A DNA stretch of 64,000 nucleotides from Streptomyces sp. F001 (GCF_004187715.1 NZ_QZWF01000003.1:248001-312000); one strand, 5' to 3'. Shown: positions 9,335 to 19,745, counted from the first letter of the stretch. The notes: a model not told the origin generated them from the sequence alone. Made by a program: numbers and translations.

Positions 9335-9939
9335 CCGTGCGCCTACTGCTCGCCGACGACGAGCATCTGATCCGGGGTGCGCTCGCCGCGCTGCTCTCCC
9401 TGGAGGACGACCTCGTGGTCGTCGCCGAGGCGGCCAGCGGGCCGGAGGCGCTGGCGATGGCGATGGCGCACGAGCCGGATGTGGCCGTGCTCGACCTTCA
9501 GATGCCCGGGGCGGACGGTGTGAAGGTGGCCACATCCCTGCGGGCCGAACTGCCCGGCTGTCAGGTGCTGATCGTGACCAGCCACGGGCGGCCCGGGCAT
9601 CTGAAGCGGGCGCTCGCGGCGGGTGTGCGCGGGTTCGTCCCGAAGACGGTCAGTGCGCAGCGGCTCGCTGAGATCATCCGCACGGTGCATGCAGGAAACC
9701 GGTTCGTGGACCCCGAGTTGGCCGCCGACGCGATCTCCGCCGGGGACTCGCCACTGACCGCACGCGAGGCCGAGGTGCTGGAGCTGGCCGCAGACGGGGC
9801 GCCCGTCGCGGAGATCGCCCAGCGGGCCGCGCTGTCACAGGGGACCGTACGGAACTATCTGTCGTCGGCCGTGTCGAAACTCGGGGCGGAGAACCGTCAT
9901 ACGGCGGTACGGCTCGCCCGCGAGCGGGGTTGGGTATAG
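9331..9939 (+). CDS. LuxR/NarL-type response regulator
   Basis: 202-residue DNA-binding regulator. The receiver domain spans residues 1-120 with acidic D9-D10, phospho-acceptor D55 (AVLDLQMPG) and K105 (FVPKTV). The usual Thr near 83 is followed by Ser-His. The C-terminal LuxR HTH begins SPLTAREAEVLELAADG and spans about 139-200. The start is GTG 9331, overlapping the kinase stop. The kinase frame also reads into it without a stop, which gives a spurious kinase-regulator fusion. It probably controls the exporter through the TGTCA-type palindromes at 6130-6156. Confidence 0.93.
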   Translation: MTVRLLLADDEHLIRGALAALLSLEDDLVVVAEAASGPEALAMAMAHEPDVAVLDLQMPGADGVKVATSLRAELPGCQVLIVTSHGRPGHLKRALAAGVRGFVPKTVSAQRLAEIIRTVHAGNRFVDPELAADAISAGDSPLTAREAEVLELAADGAPVAEIAQRAALSQGTVRNYLSSAVSKLGAENRHTAVRLARERGWV

Positions 9940-9962
9940 TTGCACTCGCGCCACGGCGCACT

Positions 9963-10035
9963 GCGGACGTAGCTCAGTTGGTAGAGCGCAACCTTGCCAA
10001 GGTTGAGGTCGCGAGTTCGAGCCTCGTCGTCCGCT
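9963..10035 (+). tRNA. tRNA-Gly (anticodon GCC), copy 2
   Basis: A 73-nt cloverleaf identical to the copy at 5996-6068, with anticodon GCC. TATAGT near 9937 at the end of the regulator gene could be its -10 box. Confidence 0.97.
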
Positions 10036-10041
10036 CTGGAC

Positions 10042-10072
10042 AAAGACCCCGGTCATCGCGACCGGGGTCTTT
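10042..10072 (+). terminator. terminator after tRNA-Gly(GCC) copy 2
   Basis: A 13-bp stem, AAAGACCCCGGTC with its complement, with a 5-base loop and a run of T residues. It also lies just past the convergent purC stop, so it may serve both directions. Confidence 0.85.
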
Positions 10073-10080
10073 TTCGTGGC

Positions 10081-10980
10081 TCAGCTCCAGGTGGTGCCTG
10101 TCAGTCGCTCGTACGCCTCCACGTACTTGGCCCGCGTCGCGTCCACGACCTGCTGCGGCAGCGGGGGCGGCGGCTGCTCGCTCGTGCGGTCCCAGCCCGA
10201 CTCGGCGGAGGTCAGCCAGTCGCGGACGTACTGCTTGTCGTACGACGGCTGCGCACGGCCCGGCTGCCACTGGTCAGCCGGCCAGAAGCGGGAGGAGTCC
10301 GGAGTGAGGACCTCGTCGGCGAGGACCAGGTTCTTGTTCTCGAAGCCGAACTCGAACTTGGTGTCGGCCAGGATGATCCCGCGGTCGCGGGCGATGTCGC
10401 GGGCGCGGGAGTAGACGGCGAGGGTGGCCTGGCGCAGCTGGGCGGCGGTGTCGGCGCCGACCTGGCGGGCGACCTCCTCGTAGGAGACGTTCTCGTCGTG
10501 CTCGCCGACCTCGGCCTTGGTGGCGGGCGTGAAGATCGGGGCGGGGAGTTCGGAGCCGTCGACGAGGCCTTCGGGGAGGGCGAGGCCGCAGACGGTACGG
10601 GACTCCCGGTACTCCACGAGGCCGGAGCCGGTGAGGTAGCCGCGGGCCACGCACTCCACCGGGATCATCTGCAGCGACTTGCAGACCAGGGTGCGGCCGG
10701 CCCAGTCGGCGGGGGCGCCCGGCGGCAGCTCGGTGCTCAGGACGTGGTTCGGGACCAGGTCGGCGAGCTGGTCGAACCACCACAGGGAGAGCTGGGTGAG
10801 GACGCGGCCCTTGTCGGGGATCTCGGTCGGCAGCACCCAGTCGTAGGCGGAGATACGGTCGCTGGCGACCATCACGAGGTCGCCCGCCTCGTTCTGGTAC
10901 AGCTCGCGCACCTTGCCGGTGTGCAGATGCACCAGGCCCGGAACCTGGATCGGCTCGGGCTTTTCTACGAATCCGGACAC
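10081..10980 (-). CDS. purC: SAICAR synthetase PurC
   Basis: Phosphoribosylaminoimidazole-succinocarboxamide synthase, 299 residues, which condenses CAIR with aspartate using ATP. Typical motifs are HTGKVRELY near the N-terminus, VASDRISAYD, PVECVARGYLTGSG and DTKFEFGF. GTG 10980 is chosen because GGAGG lies 4 bases upstream; the longer open frame upstream is non-homologous. The gene stands alone on the minus strand, convergent with tRNA-Gly. Confidence 0.96.
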   Translation of the reverse strand: MSGFVEKPEPIQVPGLVHLHTGKVRELYQNEAGDLVMVASDRISAYDWVLPTEIPDKGRVLTQLSLWWFDQLADLVPNHVLSTELPPGAPADWAGRTLVCKSLQMIPVECVARGYLTGSGLVEYRESRTVCGLALPEGLVDGSELPAPIFTPATKAEVGEHDENVSYEEVARQVGADTAAQLRQATLAVYSRARDIARDRGIILADTKFEFGFENKNLVLADEVLTPDSSRFWPADQWQPGRAQPSYDKQYVRDWLTSAESGWDRTSEQPPPPLPQQVVDATRAKYVEAYERLTGTTWS

Positions 10981-11053
10981 GGTTCCTCCCCGTGGTTCTG
11001 TCCAATGGGTCGATTCTCCCGTATGCCGGGATGAGCGTGGACAGCGGGTCAGG

Positions 11054-12553
11054 TCAGTCACGTTTGCAGATGCGGTCCAGGAGGTTGGCCGTGGCCCGTT
11101 GGACACGGGCGTCCACGTGGCCGGGGCGGTCCAGGGCGGGGGACCAGGCGAACGTCCCGGCCGCGAAGACGAGGGCCCCGGAGGGGGCGCGGTACAGGGA
11201 CGTCTCCTGGTGGCGGAGCACACCCTCGCTGTCGGTGTAGGGGGAGTGGGCGAGCAGGACACGCTCGTCGTGGTCGGGGAGCGGGGCGCGCGGGAAGTAG
11301 CGGTCGGCCTCCCCCGCGACCAGGCCCTCGATCTCGTCGCCCTCGTGCGCGCCGGTCGCCTCCCACAGCCAGTGGTCGGCGTTGCGCACGATCAGGGGGT
11401 GCGGCTCGGGGACGCGGCCCGCGTACTGGATGCCGATCAACTGCTGTTCCGGGCGGTCGACTTCACGCCACAGCACCGGCCTGCCCGGGCCCTTGCGCTT
11501 GCGGCAGGTGAGGAGACGGTCCGGGGTGCCGGACGGTGCCGGGCCGAGCTCCACCTGCCAGTACATGGTGTTGGAGGAGAGGAAGACCAGGGATGTGCCG
11601 TACTCCCGGGCGAGTTCCACGGTGCGGCGCATGCTCGTCGACCAGTACTCGTCGTGGCCCGGGAAGACCAGGCCTCGGTAGCGGGTGGGGTCGACACGGC
11701 CGGCGTGCAGATCGCGGGCGTCGGCGTACGCGAGGTCGTAGCCGTAGCGCTCGGCCCAGCGGATGAAGTCGTAGGCGTGGCCCACATGGAGGGGCAGGCC
11801 CGCGCCCGCGTACGGCCGGTCGAAGGAGACGGTGGTCGCTGCGTCGGCCTCGCCGAGCAGCCGGCCGTGCTCGTCCCAGGCGTGGTAGAGGCTCGCGCCC
11901 GTGCGGCCGTCCTCCGGGTAGAGGTTGTACGCCTGCCAGGTGATGTCCGGGAGCAGCAGGAGCAGGTCGGCCGGGTGGGGGTGGCGGACCGTGAAGGGGA
12001 CGTGGGAGCGGTAGCCGTCGGCGGTGGTGAGGACGGCGACGTAGGCGCCGACGCTCCAGTACGACGGGATCTGGAGCCGCCAGGACAGCCACCAGTGGTG
12101 GCAGGAGACCGTGCGGTCTGCGGTGAGCGGCGGGGGCTGCACGATGCCTGACAGCCGGGGGCTGGTGGTGATCTTGGCTGCGCCGTCACCGCCGTAGTGG
12201 CCGATGCGGTAGATGTCTACGGCGAACTCCTGGGGCGGGTCGACGGTGATGTGGAAGTCGACTGCCTCGCCGGGGGCGACCGCTCCGGTGGACGTGAAGC
12301 CCTTGATCTGGCGGTGGACGTCGTCCGCGGAGCGGGGGCCGTCGCGGAGCGAGGGGCGGGGACGCGGGGGTGCCGGTTGCGGTGGGCGGGTCTGTCGGCC
12401 GGGCCGGGTCACGTACCAGGGGACGACCTGGCCGGTGTCGTCGAAGTACGTCTCGCTGCCGCGCAGCCAGGGGACCGGGCCCTGGCCGAAGGGATCCGTC
12501 ACGGCGTGTGCCAGTGCTCCCGACTCCCAGCGGCGGATCTGCTCCGACCCCAT
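11054..12553 (-). CDS. N,N-dimethylformamidase beta-subunit-like protein
   Basis: 499-residue protein resembling the large-subunit C-terminal region of N,N-dimethylformamidase. Recognisable segments include DIYRIGHYGGDGA, the Trp-rich CHHWWLSWRLQIP, DITWQAYNLYPEDG, FPGHDEYWS and FLSSNTMYWQ. No signal peptide is seen. The enzyme family hydrolyses small amides, but many actinobacterial homologues have no tested function and no small subunit is present nearby. It lies 73 bases upstream of purC on the same strand. Confidence 0.75.
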   Translation of the reverse strand: MGSEQIRRWESGALAHAVTDPFGQGPVPWLRGSETYFDDTGQVVPWYVTRPGRQTRPPQPAPPRPRPSLRDGPRSADDVHRQIKGFTSTGAVAPGEAVDFHITVDPPQEFAVDIYRIGHYGGDGAAKITTSPRLSGIVQPPPLTADRTVSCHHWWLSWRLQIPSYWSVGAYVAVLTTADGYRSHVPFTVRHPHPADLLLLLPDITWQAYNLYPEDGRTGASLYHAWDEHGRLLGEADAATTVSFDRPYAGAGLPLHVGHAYDFIRWAERYGYDLAYADARDLHAGRVDPTRYRGLVFPGHDEYWSTSMRRTVELAREYGTSLVFLSSNTMYWQVELGPAPSGTPDRLLTCRKRKGPGRPVLWREVDRPEQQLIGIQYAGRVPEPHPLIVRNADHWLWEATGAHEGDEIEGLVAGEADRYFPRAPLPDHDERVLLAHSPYTDSEGVLRHQETSLYRAPSGALVFAAGTFAWSPALDRPGHVDARVQRATANLLDRICKRD

Positions 12554-12575
12554 GGTCGCCTCCCTCCCTCGGGCC

Positions 12576-12710
12576 CCGTTTTGTTGTGTCGTGCTGTGTC
12601 GGCTGTGGGTGTGTGCTCGTCTTGCGGTGCTTGTCTTGTAGTGCGGGTCCTGCGGTGCGTGGTGCGTGCCCTGCGTGCTCGTCTTGCGGTGCTCGTCCTA
12701 TGTCGAGCGC
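12576..12710. repeat. degenerate GT-rich repeat tract
   Basis: The block TGCTCGTCTTGCGGTGCT occurs at about 12615 and again at about 12677, with many shorter echoes (CTTGC, GGTGC, TGCGTG) between them. It lies upstream of the dimethylformamidase-like gene in a gap otherwise lacking a gene. Confidence 0.5.
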
Positions 12711-12831
12711 TCTTGCCATGTGCGCGTTCAGTACCCAGCACATCACATTCCGCACCGAGTCCGTCACGATTCGTTTTGAATTGACCGAAAACGGAAGCAG
12801 GGGCTCCGCGTCGGGAGCTCCATGTCGGGGC

Positions 12832-15076
12832 TCAGACGAGCCGTACCGGCTTCTCCGGGCGTATCCCGACCTCGGCCAGCCAGGACCGCAGGGGTGCCGG
12901 GTCGCCGTCCTCTATGAGGCTCAGCACCTTGGGGGTCAGATCGGCTGCGCGCTCGCCGTTGACCAGGAGGGACGGGCCGTCGAGCCAGTCGAGCCCGGGG
13001 ATTGCGCCGGCGGTGTCCATCGCGGCGCAGCACACCATCGCGGTGACGTGGTCGGCGAGCAGTTCGCGGGGGGTGCGTGGGGGTTGGAGCGGGAAGAGGG
13101 GGAGCGTTCCGCCGTCCCAGAGGGGATGCGAGGCGGCGGCCGGTGGGCCTGCCTGGGGGCGAGACCAGAGGCCTCCTCCCGCGCCAGCTCCGCACTGAGC
13201 CCGGCGGCCAGGGCGGCGCAGCGGGAGTTGGGGTGGGGGTCGGCTATGAGCAGGGGCTCCGGGGCGCTCGTGGGTGGCGGGTGGAGGGTTGGGAGTTGGC
13301 GGGCTGCTGGTGGGGGCGCCCGGCGCCTGAGGGGGTGCGGTGGGCCTGGTGGGCCGCCGGTGTCCGGGTCCGTTGGTCTGATGCGTCGGTCGGGCGGTCC
13401 GAGCTCTCGGTCGACTGGCCCGACGTTCCAATTGGCTGGTCTGATATGCCCGTTGGCTGGTCCGATGCGTCGGTCGGGCGGGCAGAGGTTCCCGTCGGCG
13501 GGTCCGATATACCGATTGGCGCATCCGATGTCCCGGTCGGGGAGACCGGCCCCTCGATCTGCTGACGCGGTTGCCCGGCCGAGGGGACCGATCCCTCGGT
13601 CGACTCACCCGACGCCTCGGCCGACCTGCCCGAGGCCCCCGTCGGCAGGTCCGATATTCCGGTTGGCGCATCCGATGTCCCGGTCGGCGGATCCGATGTG
13701 CCCGTCGGCACGCCCGATGTCCCGGTTGATCGGTCCGAGGCCCGCATCAGGGGTTCCGGTGTCGTTGGGTCCGGTGGGGGGTCCTGTGCGGGGGGTGGGT
13801 TTGTGAGGTGGTCGAGGACGCGGGCCAGGGTTGGGCCGCTGTCCGCACCGCGGGCGACTCGGCGGACTCCGAGGGTGTCCAGGACGCGGTGGAGGCGGGC
13901 CGCGTCCGTGCGCCACTTGCGGTCGACGACCTCGTCCGGGTACTCCTGCCAGTCCACCGGCGACCAGGCGGGACCGGATTCGGCCGGTCCGCCGTGGAAG
14001 AGGCGGGCGGCGAGCAGCGAAGCGGCCTCGTCGATCGCGCCGGGCTCTTCGAGCAGGTCGCAGGCGGGACGCTCACCCAGTCGGGAGGCGAAGCCCTCGG
14101 CCAGGCGGTCGCGTCGGGACAGTTCGGTGAGGGCCGCGACAACGCCCGCGTCCAGCCGGGAGGGCCAGCGGCCCATCCGCCAGGCGGGCAGCGCGACCCG
14201 GGTGAGCAGACGGTCCCAACCGGCGTACGCCAGCCCGACCTGTTCCTGCGCGACGATCCGCAGCCCGTAATCCACAGCCTGTGCACGCTCGGCGGCAGCG
14301 GCGGCGACCCCGCGCTCCATCTGGGCCGTGTGCTCCTGGCAGCCGCGCAGCAGCAGGCGGGCCACCCAGCCGAGGCCCGCGCACACCGTGCGGACCACGG
14401 GACCACGGCCCGGCGTCGAGACGACGGCCGCCGCCGCGTCCAGGCCCCGGACGAAGCGCCGGGCCGCGGCTATGTCGGGGTGTGCGGAAGGCCCCGTACC
14501 GGCGACGACCGGGGCCAGGACCGCGCGCAGCTCCCCGACGCGCATCCACCACAGGAAGGGGGAGCCGATGACGAGGACGGGGGCGGCGTCCGTACGGCGT
14601 TGGGCGGCGTGCCGTTCGGTGCCCGAGGTCCCGTCGGCGCCCCCGAGCGCGTGCGGGGGACCGTGGGCCGGATGGGTGCGGTCCTCCAGCCAGCTGTCGC
14701 AGTCCGGCGTGAGCGCTATCGCGGAGGGGGCGGGGACGTCGAGACGGTCGGCGAGGTCGCGCACCAACCGGTACAGATCGGGGGCCGCCTCCTCGGCGAT
14801 CGGCACCGTCGGACTCACCGCGGGCCGCGCCCGGGCGACGAGCAGCGCGAAACCGCCCGCGGCCAGCAGGACGAGGAGCGCGAGCGCGCTCACCGCCCAG
14901 CGGGCGACGTCCCAGCCGAGGCCGACGAGATGGCCGGTGGAACCGCCCGCGAGCAGGACCACGGCGACCGCCCCGGGCAGCACGGCGACGGCCAGCGCCC
15001 GGCTGCGGATCCGCAGCACGGCCAGCGCCCGGGAGCGCGCGGCCTGCGCCCCCGTCTCCACACCCATACCGGTCAC
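12832..15076 (-). pseudogene. membrane protein with heptad repeats, two frame breaks
   Basis: The GTG at 15076 opens a 610-codon frame. Two hydrophobic helices lie at residues 28-50 and 60-82. A soluble part of unknown family follows (VSPTVPIAEEAAPDLYRLVR, then WDRLLTRVALPAWRMGRWPS), then a run of 7-residue repeats. That frame stops at 13244. Protein-like sequence continues in a second frame (PLLIADPHPNSRCAALAAG, about 13255-13180) and then a third (LLADHVTAMVCCAAMDTAGA to GIRPEKPVRLV, ending at 12832). I read this as one gene broken twice, each time by net loss of one base or gain of two. Sequencing error in the GC-rich repeat is an alternative. Confidence 0.6.
13355..13732 (-). repeat. 21-bp (7-residue) tandem repeats
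   Basis: About 18 consecutive units of 21 bp encode variants of P-T-G-T-S-D-x within the broken membrane-protein gene. Divergence between units is moderate. The tract would form a flexible Thr/Ser/Asp-rich spacer, and it lies next to the first frame break. Confidence 0.8.
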
Positions 15077-15287
15077 GACCGGATCTCACCCCCTCCCGTC
15101 CTGGCTGTCCTGGCGTTGCTCACTCCCCCACTGTGGCACCCACCACTGACATCGCAATGCCGATGGGCCAAGTGCCGGAACGCTTGCGCCGCACCCTAGT
15201 TGGGGCCTCGTCCCTCGTCAGCCGGATAGGACATCGGTCACTCGATGGAATGGCTCTGGGGAGAGGTGGATGACGGAAGGCAAGGAT

Positions 15288-15320
15288 CAGGCCCCGGCTG
15301 CGGGAGGCATCCGGGGCCTG
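15288..15320 (-). terminator. terminator downstream of purD
   Basis: Perfect 10-bp stem CAGGCCCCGG / CCGGGGCCTG with a 13-base loop, 42 bases past the purD stop. The rest of the 15077-15361 gap shows no gene; it contains the upstream region of the membrane-protein gene. Confidence 0.75.
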
Positions 15321-15361
15321 CGAAGTGCCTGGTCAGGCGGTGGATCGTACGGGTAGTGGGG

Positions 15362-16612
<1,251 letters not shown>

Positions 16613-16712
16613 GGGGTCAGCCTATCGGCAGGCGGCGGGGTGTCCTTGTGCGGGCTTCCGAAGGGGTGGGGGGAGGCGGTTTGTGGGTTCCTCCAAGGAG
16701 GCCTTGTGCCTG

Positions 16713-16776
16713 CTCGAAGGAAAGTCGGCTCGAAGGAAGGCCGGCTCGAAGGAAGGCGTGCTCGAACGAGGTTCTG
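16713..16776. repeat. four 16-bp tandem repeats
   Basis: Four head-to-tail units beginning GCTCGAAGGAAGGCCG lie at 16713, 16729, 16745 and 16761. The first three are nearly identical and the fourth is degenerate. The tract sits between dnaX and purD, within the likely purD leader. Confidence 0.85.
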
Positions 16777-16792
16777 CTGGGAGGGGCCTGCG

Positions 16793-19126
16793 CTACTCGT
16801 TCGAGAGCTCCTCCACCACCGTCGCGCCCAGTTCCCGCACGATCAGTTCCTGGCCGGAGAGGGCCGACTCGTCGAGATCGGGGTCGTCGTCCTCGGGGAT
16901 GTCGTCCTCGGGGGCGACGGGGGCGGAGGGCGGCGGCTCCGGGGCGGAGGGCGGCGAGGGGGCGGGAGCCGGTGCCGGGGTCGCCGGGGCCGGTGCAGGG
17001 GACGTGGCGGCCTGTGCGGGTGCGGGGCGCTGCGGAGCGGCCGCCGTACCGCTGCCGTACGCACCGGTGGCAGCGCCGCTGCCGTAGCCACCGGCGGCAC
17101 CGGCACCGTTGTGACCGCCCGTGGCACCGCCGCCGTAGCCACCACCGGCGTTGAAGCCCCCGGTCGGCGGCGTGCCTGAACCGCCCGACGGGTCGACGAT
17201 CGCCTCGATCTTCCAGTTGACGTTGAACTGCTCGCCCAGCGCCTGGCGCAGCACATCCTCGCTGCCGCTGCTCGCGAAGTTGTCCCGGGCGCCGACGTTG
17301 ACGAAACCGAGCTGGAGGGTGGTGCCGTCGAAGCCGACGACCTGGGCGTTCTGGCTGAGCAGGATCCAGGTGAAGCGGCGGCGGTTCTTGACCGCCTCCA
17401 GGATGTTGGGCCAGAGCGCGCGCGGGTCGAGGCCGCCGCTCGGGGCCGGTGAGGCAGCCGGCGGGACGGCGGGCGCGGCAGGCGTGGCGGGCGCGGACGG
17501 GGAGGCGCCGGGCGGCGTCGCGGGTCGGCCGCCGCCGCCCGCGGGGGCCGCGGTGGGCCAGCCTCCGGGTCGTCGGCCACTGCCCGCGGCGGTCGCGGTG
17601 GGCCAGGCTCCGGGTGCGGAGGCTGCTGGTGCGGGAGCCGGAGGCTGGGCAGGCTCGCCCACGGCAGGAGCGGGCCCGGCGGGAAGGTCCTGACCACCCG
17701 GCGCACCCTGAGCGGCGGCCACACGCCGTTCCCCGGGCCCGCCCGGGCCTCCCGGCGCTCCGTCCTGCTGGGGACCACCGGGCGGGGGACCGGCCGCCGT
17801 ATCCGAGGTACCCGGCGTGCCAGGGCCGCCGCCGGCCCCCCGTACGGCAGCCCGAGCCGCAGCCACGCCACCGCCCGGCGGAATCGCCGCACCCGCAGCC
17901 GCTCCCCCGTGCGCCTCGGGCCCGGGCACGTACTCCATGGCGGGCGCCCCGGCACCCGTCGAGAAGTTCACCCCCCGCTCCAGCCGGTCAAGACGGGCCA
18001 TCACGGACCGCTCGTCCCCGTACGCGGCCGGCAGCAGCACGCGCGCGCAGATCAGCTCGAGCTGGAGGCGCGGGGAGGTCGCTCCCCGCATCTCGGTCAG
18101 CCCCTCGTTGACGATGTCGGCTGCTCGGCTCAGCTCGGCGGGGCCGAAGGTGCCTGCCTGGGCCTGCATCCGCTCCAGCACGTCGGCCGGAGCGTCGATG
18201 AGCCCCTTGTCCACCGCGTCCGGCACGGCGGCGATGATCACCAGGTCCCGCAGCCGCTCCAGCAGGTCGGCGACGAACCGCCGCGGATCGTTGCCTCCCT
18301 CGATGATCCGGTCCACGACCTCGAAGGCGGCGGCCCCGTCCCCGGTGGCGAAGGACTCGACGACGGAGTCGAGCAGTGACCCGTCCGTGTAGCCCAGCAG
18401 CGAGGTGGCCATGGCATACGTCACACCGTCCGCCCCGGCGCCCGCGAGCAGCTGGTCCATGACGGACATGGAGTCACGTACGGACCCGGCACCGGCACGC
18501 ACCACCAACGGCAGCACTCCGTCCTCGACGGGGATGCTCTCCTTCTGACACACCTCGGCGAGGTAGTCCCGAAGGGTGCCGGGGGGCACGAGCCGGAACG
18601 GATAGTGATGGGTCCGCGACCGAATCGTGCCGATGACCTTCTCGGGTTCGGTGGTCGCAAAGATGAACTTCAGATGCTCCGGCGGCTCCTCGACGACCTT
18701 GAGCAGCGCGTTGAAGCCGGCCGACGTGACCATGTGGGCCTCGTCGATGATGTAGATCTTGTACCGGCTGCTCGCGGGTCCGAAGAAGGCCTTTTCCCGC
18801 AGCTCACGGGCATCATCGACACCACCGTGCGAGGCGGCGTCGATCTCGATGACGTCGATGGATCCCGGCCCGGTCCGCGCGAGATCCCGGCACGACTGGC
18901 ACTCCCCGCAGGGGGTCGGCGTAGGACCTTGCTCACAGTTCAGACACCGCGCCAGGATCCGTGCGCTCGTCGTCTTGCCGCACCCACGCGGACCGCTGAA
19001 CAGGTACGCGTGATTGACCCGGTTGTTCCGCAGCGCCTGCTGCAGCGGGTCAGTGACATGCTCCTGCCCAATGACCTCGGCGAACGACTCCGGGCGATAG
19101 CGGCGGTACAGCGCGAGAGACGACAC
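16793..19126 (-). CDS. dnaX: DNA polymerase III subunit gamma/tau
   Basis: Clamp-loader ATPase of 777 residues. Walker A is GPRGCGKTT (45-53). The zinc cysteines are C64, C73, C76 and C79. The DExx motif is IIDEAHM (127-132) and the sensor is FATTEPEK. The region from about 400 to 560 and the tail after 690 are Pro/Ala/Gly-rich, as is usual for actinobacterial tau. A short acidic C-terminus ends the protein. GTG 19126 (MSSLALYRRYRPE) matches the conserved N-terminus; the longer open frame would run toward the SRP RNA. Confidence 0.95.
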   Translation of the reverse strand: MSSLALYRRYRPESFAEVIGQEHVTDPLQQALRNNRVNHAYLFSGPRGCGKTTSARILARCLNCEQGPTPTPCGECQSCRDLARTGPGSIDVIEIDAASHGGVDDARELREKAFFGPASSRYKIYIIDEAHMVTSAGFNALLKVVEEPPEHLKFIFATTEPEKVIGTIRSRTHHYPFRLVPPGTLRDYLAEVCQKESIPVEDGVLPLVVRAGAGSVRDSMSVMDQLLAGAGADGVTYAMATSLLGYTDGSLLDSVVESFATGDGAAAFEVVDRIIEGGNDPRRFVADLLERLRDLVIIAAVPDAVDKGLIDAPADVLERMQAQAGTFGPAELSRAADIVNEGLTEMRGATSPRLQLELICARVLLPAAYGDERSVMARLDRLERGVNFSTGAGAPAMEYVPGPEAHGGAAAGAAIPPGGGVAAARAAVRGAGGGPGTPGTSDTAAGPPPGGPQQDGAPGGPGGPGERRVAAAQGAPGGQDLPAGPAPAVGEPAQPPAPAPAASAPGAWPTATAAGSGRRPGGWPTAAPAGGGGRPATPPGASPSAPATPAAPAVPPAASPAPSGGLDPRALWPNILEAVKNRRRFTWILLSQNAQVVGFDGTTLQLGFVNVGARDNFASSGSEDVLRQALGEQFNVNWKIEAIVDPSGGSGTPPTGGFNAGGGYGGGATGGHNGAGAAGGYGSGAATGAYGSGTAAAPQRPAPAQAATSPAPAPATPAPAPAPSPPSAPEPPPSAPVAPEDDIPEDDDPDLDESALSGQELIVRELGATVVEELSNE

Positions 19127-19196
19127 GCATACGAGGTTATAGGCGCCCACTGACAACAGGCCCCGCCCAGGAAACCGCGAGCCCCCGCCCGGCAAC

Positions 19197-19297
19197 GCAA
19201 GCGCCCCCACGCACCCGCCAGAGCCAACCTACCCTTGCTGCCTTCCGGCCCTGGGGGAGTTCAGTCAGATAGCGCCGCGTGAGGGGCTTCGCCAAGC
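19197..19297 (-). ncRNA. ffs: signal recognition particle RNA (4.5S/scRNA)
   Basis: The minus strand carries the domain IV tetraloop region GGCCGGAAGGCAGCA inside a long imperfect hairpin. The 5' arm (GAAGCCCCTCACGC) can pair with the 3' arm (GCGTGGGGGCGCTT). Location directly upstream of dnaX is usual in Streptomyces. The ends are approximate. Confidence 0.88.
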
Positions 19298-19363
19298 CTA
19301 CCTGATGCTGAGGTGCGGGAACGAGTTCGCGAGCACTCCTCTCGGTCATGTAATGTTTCCGGC

Positions 19364-19448
19364 GGAGGATTCGCCTAGAGGCCTAGGGCGCACGCTTGGA
19401 AAGCGTGTTGGGGGCAACCCCTCACGAGTTCGAATCTCGTATCCTCCG
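19364..19448 (+). tRNA. tRNA-Ser (anticodon GGA)
   Basis: 85-nt class II tRNA. Acceptor GGAGGAT pairs with ATCCTCC and the discriminator is G. The anticodon stem CACGC/GCGTG surrounds loop TTGGAAA (GGA). The variable arm is TTGGGGGCAACCCCTC. Its 3' part is duplicated at 25550 and 28858, marking it as an integration target. TAATGT at 19351 may be its -10 box. Confidence 0.97.
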
Positions 19449-19449
19449 C
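19396..19449 (+). repeat. attachment core copy 1 (within tRNA-Ser)
   Basis: 54-bp core from the anticodon loop (TTGGAAAGCG) to the tRNA end (ATCCTCCGC). It is identical to the copies at 25550-25603 and 28858-28911. This copy keeps the functional tRNA and would be attL of the array. Confidence 0.92.
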
Positions 19450-19470
19450 AGCCGCCTGACCAGGCGAAAC

Positions 19471-19504
19471 GAAGAGCCGAGCCGCAATTGCGGCTCGGCT
19501 CTTC
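19471..19504 (+). terminator. terminator after tRNA-Ser, element-borne
   Basis: Perfect 15-bp stem (GAAGAGCCGAGCCGC and complement) with loop AATT. It lies to the right of the att core, so it probably came with the element and replaced the original tRNA terminator. Confidence 0.88.
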
Positions 19505-19514
19505 GGTCTGCGCT

Positions 19515-19538
19515 GGTTGCAGTTTTGGTTGCGTTTAC
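19515..19538 (+). repeat. arm-type site, island 1 left
   Basis: GGTTGC-AGTTTT-GGTTGC-GTTTAC: a hexamer repeated at 12-base spacing. It is near-identical to the site at 25435 at the other end of the same island. It resembles integrase arm-binding sites flanking attP. Confidence 0.6.
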
Positions 19539-19628
19539 AGGCGACATTCAGAGCATACCGACCGACAGGCAGGCGCACGTCCCGCGACTCCCGGCGGGCG
19601 GTCGGCGCCAGCTTGCACTGTAGAGGTC

Positions 19629-19745
19629 CTATGGAAGTTGGCGGTGGACGTCCCGGTGATTGCCGACGCTCAGGACCCGCACGATCAACTGACGATCCTC
19701 GACAGGGCAGGCGACGCGGCGGTCGCCGGCCCCAGTCAGGGACGT
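19629..19745 (-). pseudogene. possible RelE/ParE toxin fragment
   Basis: The minus strand ends with DRQLIVRVLSVGNHRDVHRQ, which resembles the C-terminal strand-helix of RelE-type ribonuclease toxins (RVLSVGHRREVYR-like). Only about 35 residues match and the upstream part is unrelated, so this is at most a relic. Identification rests on one short motif. Confidence 0.4.

Noticed and set aside
7516..9939. A single 807-codon ORF joining kinase and response regulator as a hybrid protein
   Set aside because: The first part is a shadow of the permease gene, and the stretch between kinase and regulator is Arg/Gly-rich shadow sequence. The conserved kinase end is in another frame with a normal overlapping stop.
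13355..13732. Regularly spaced repeats suggestive of a CRISPR array
   Set aside because: Units are contiguous 21-bp coding repeats without unique spacers, they read as heptapeptides, and no cas genes are present.
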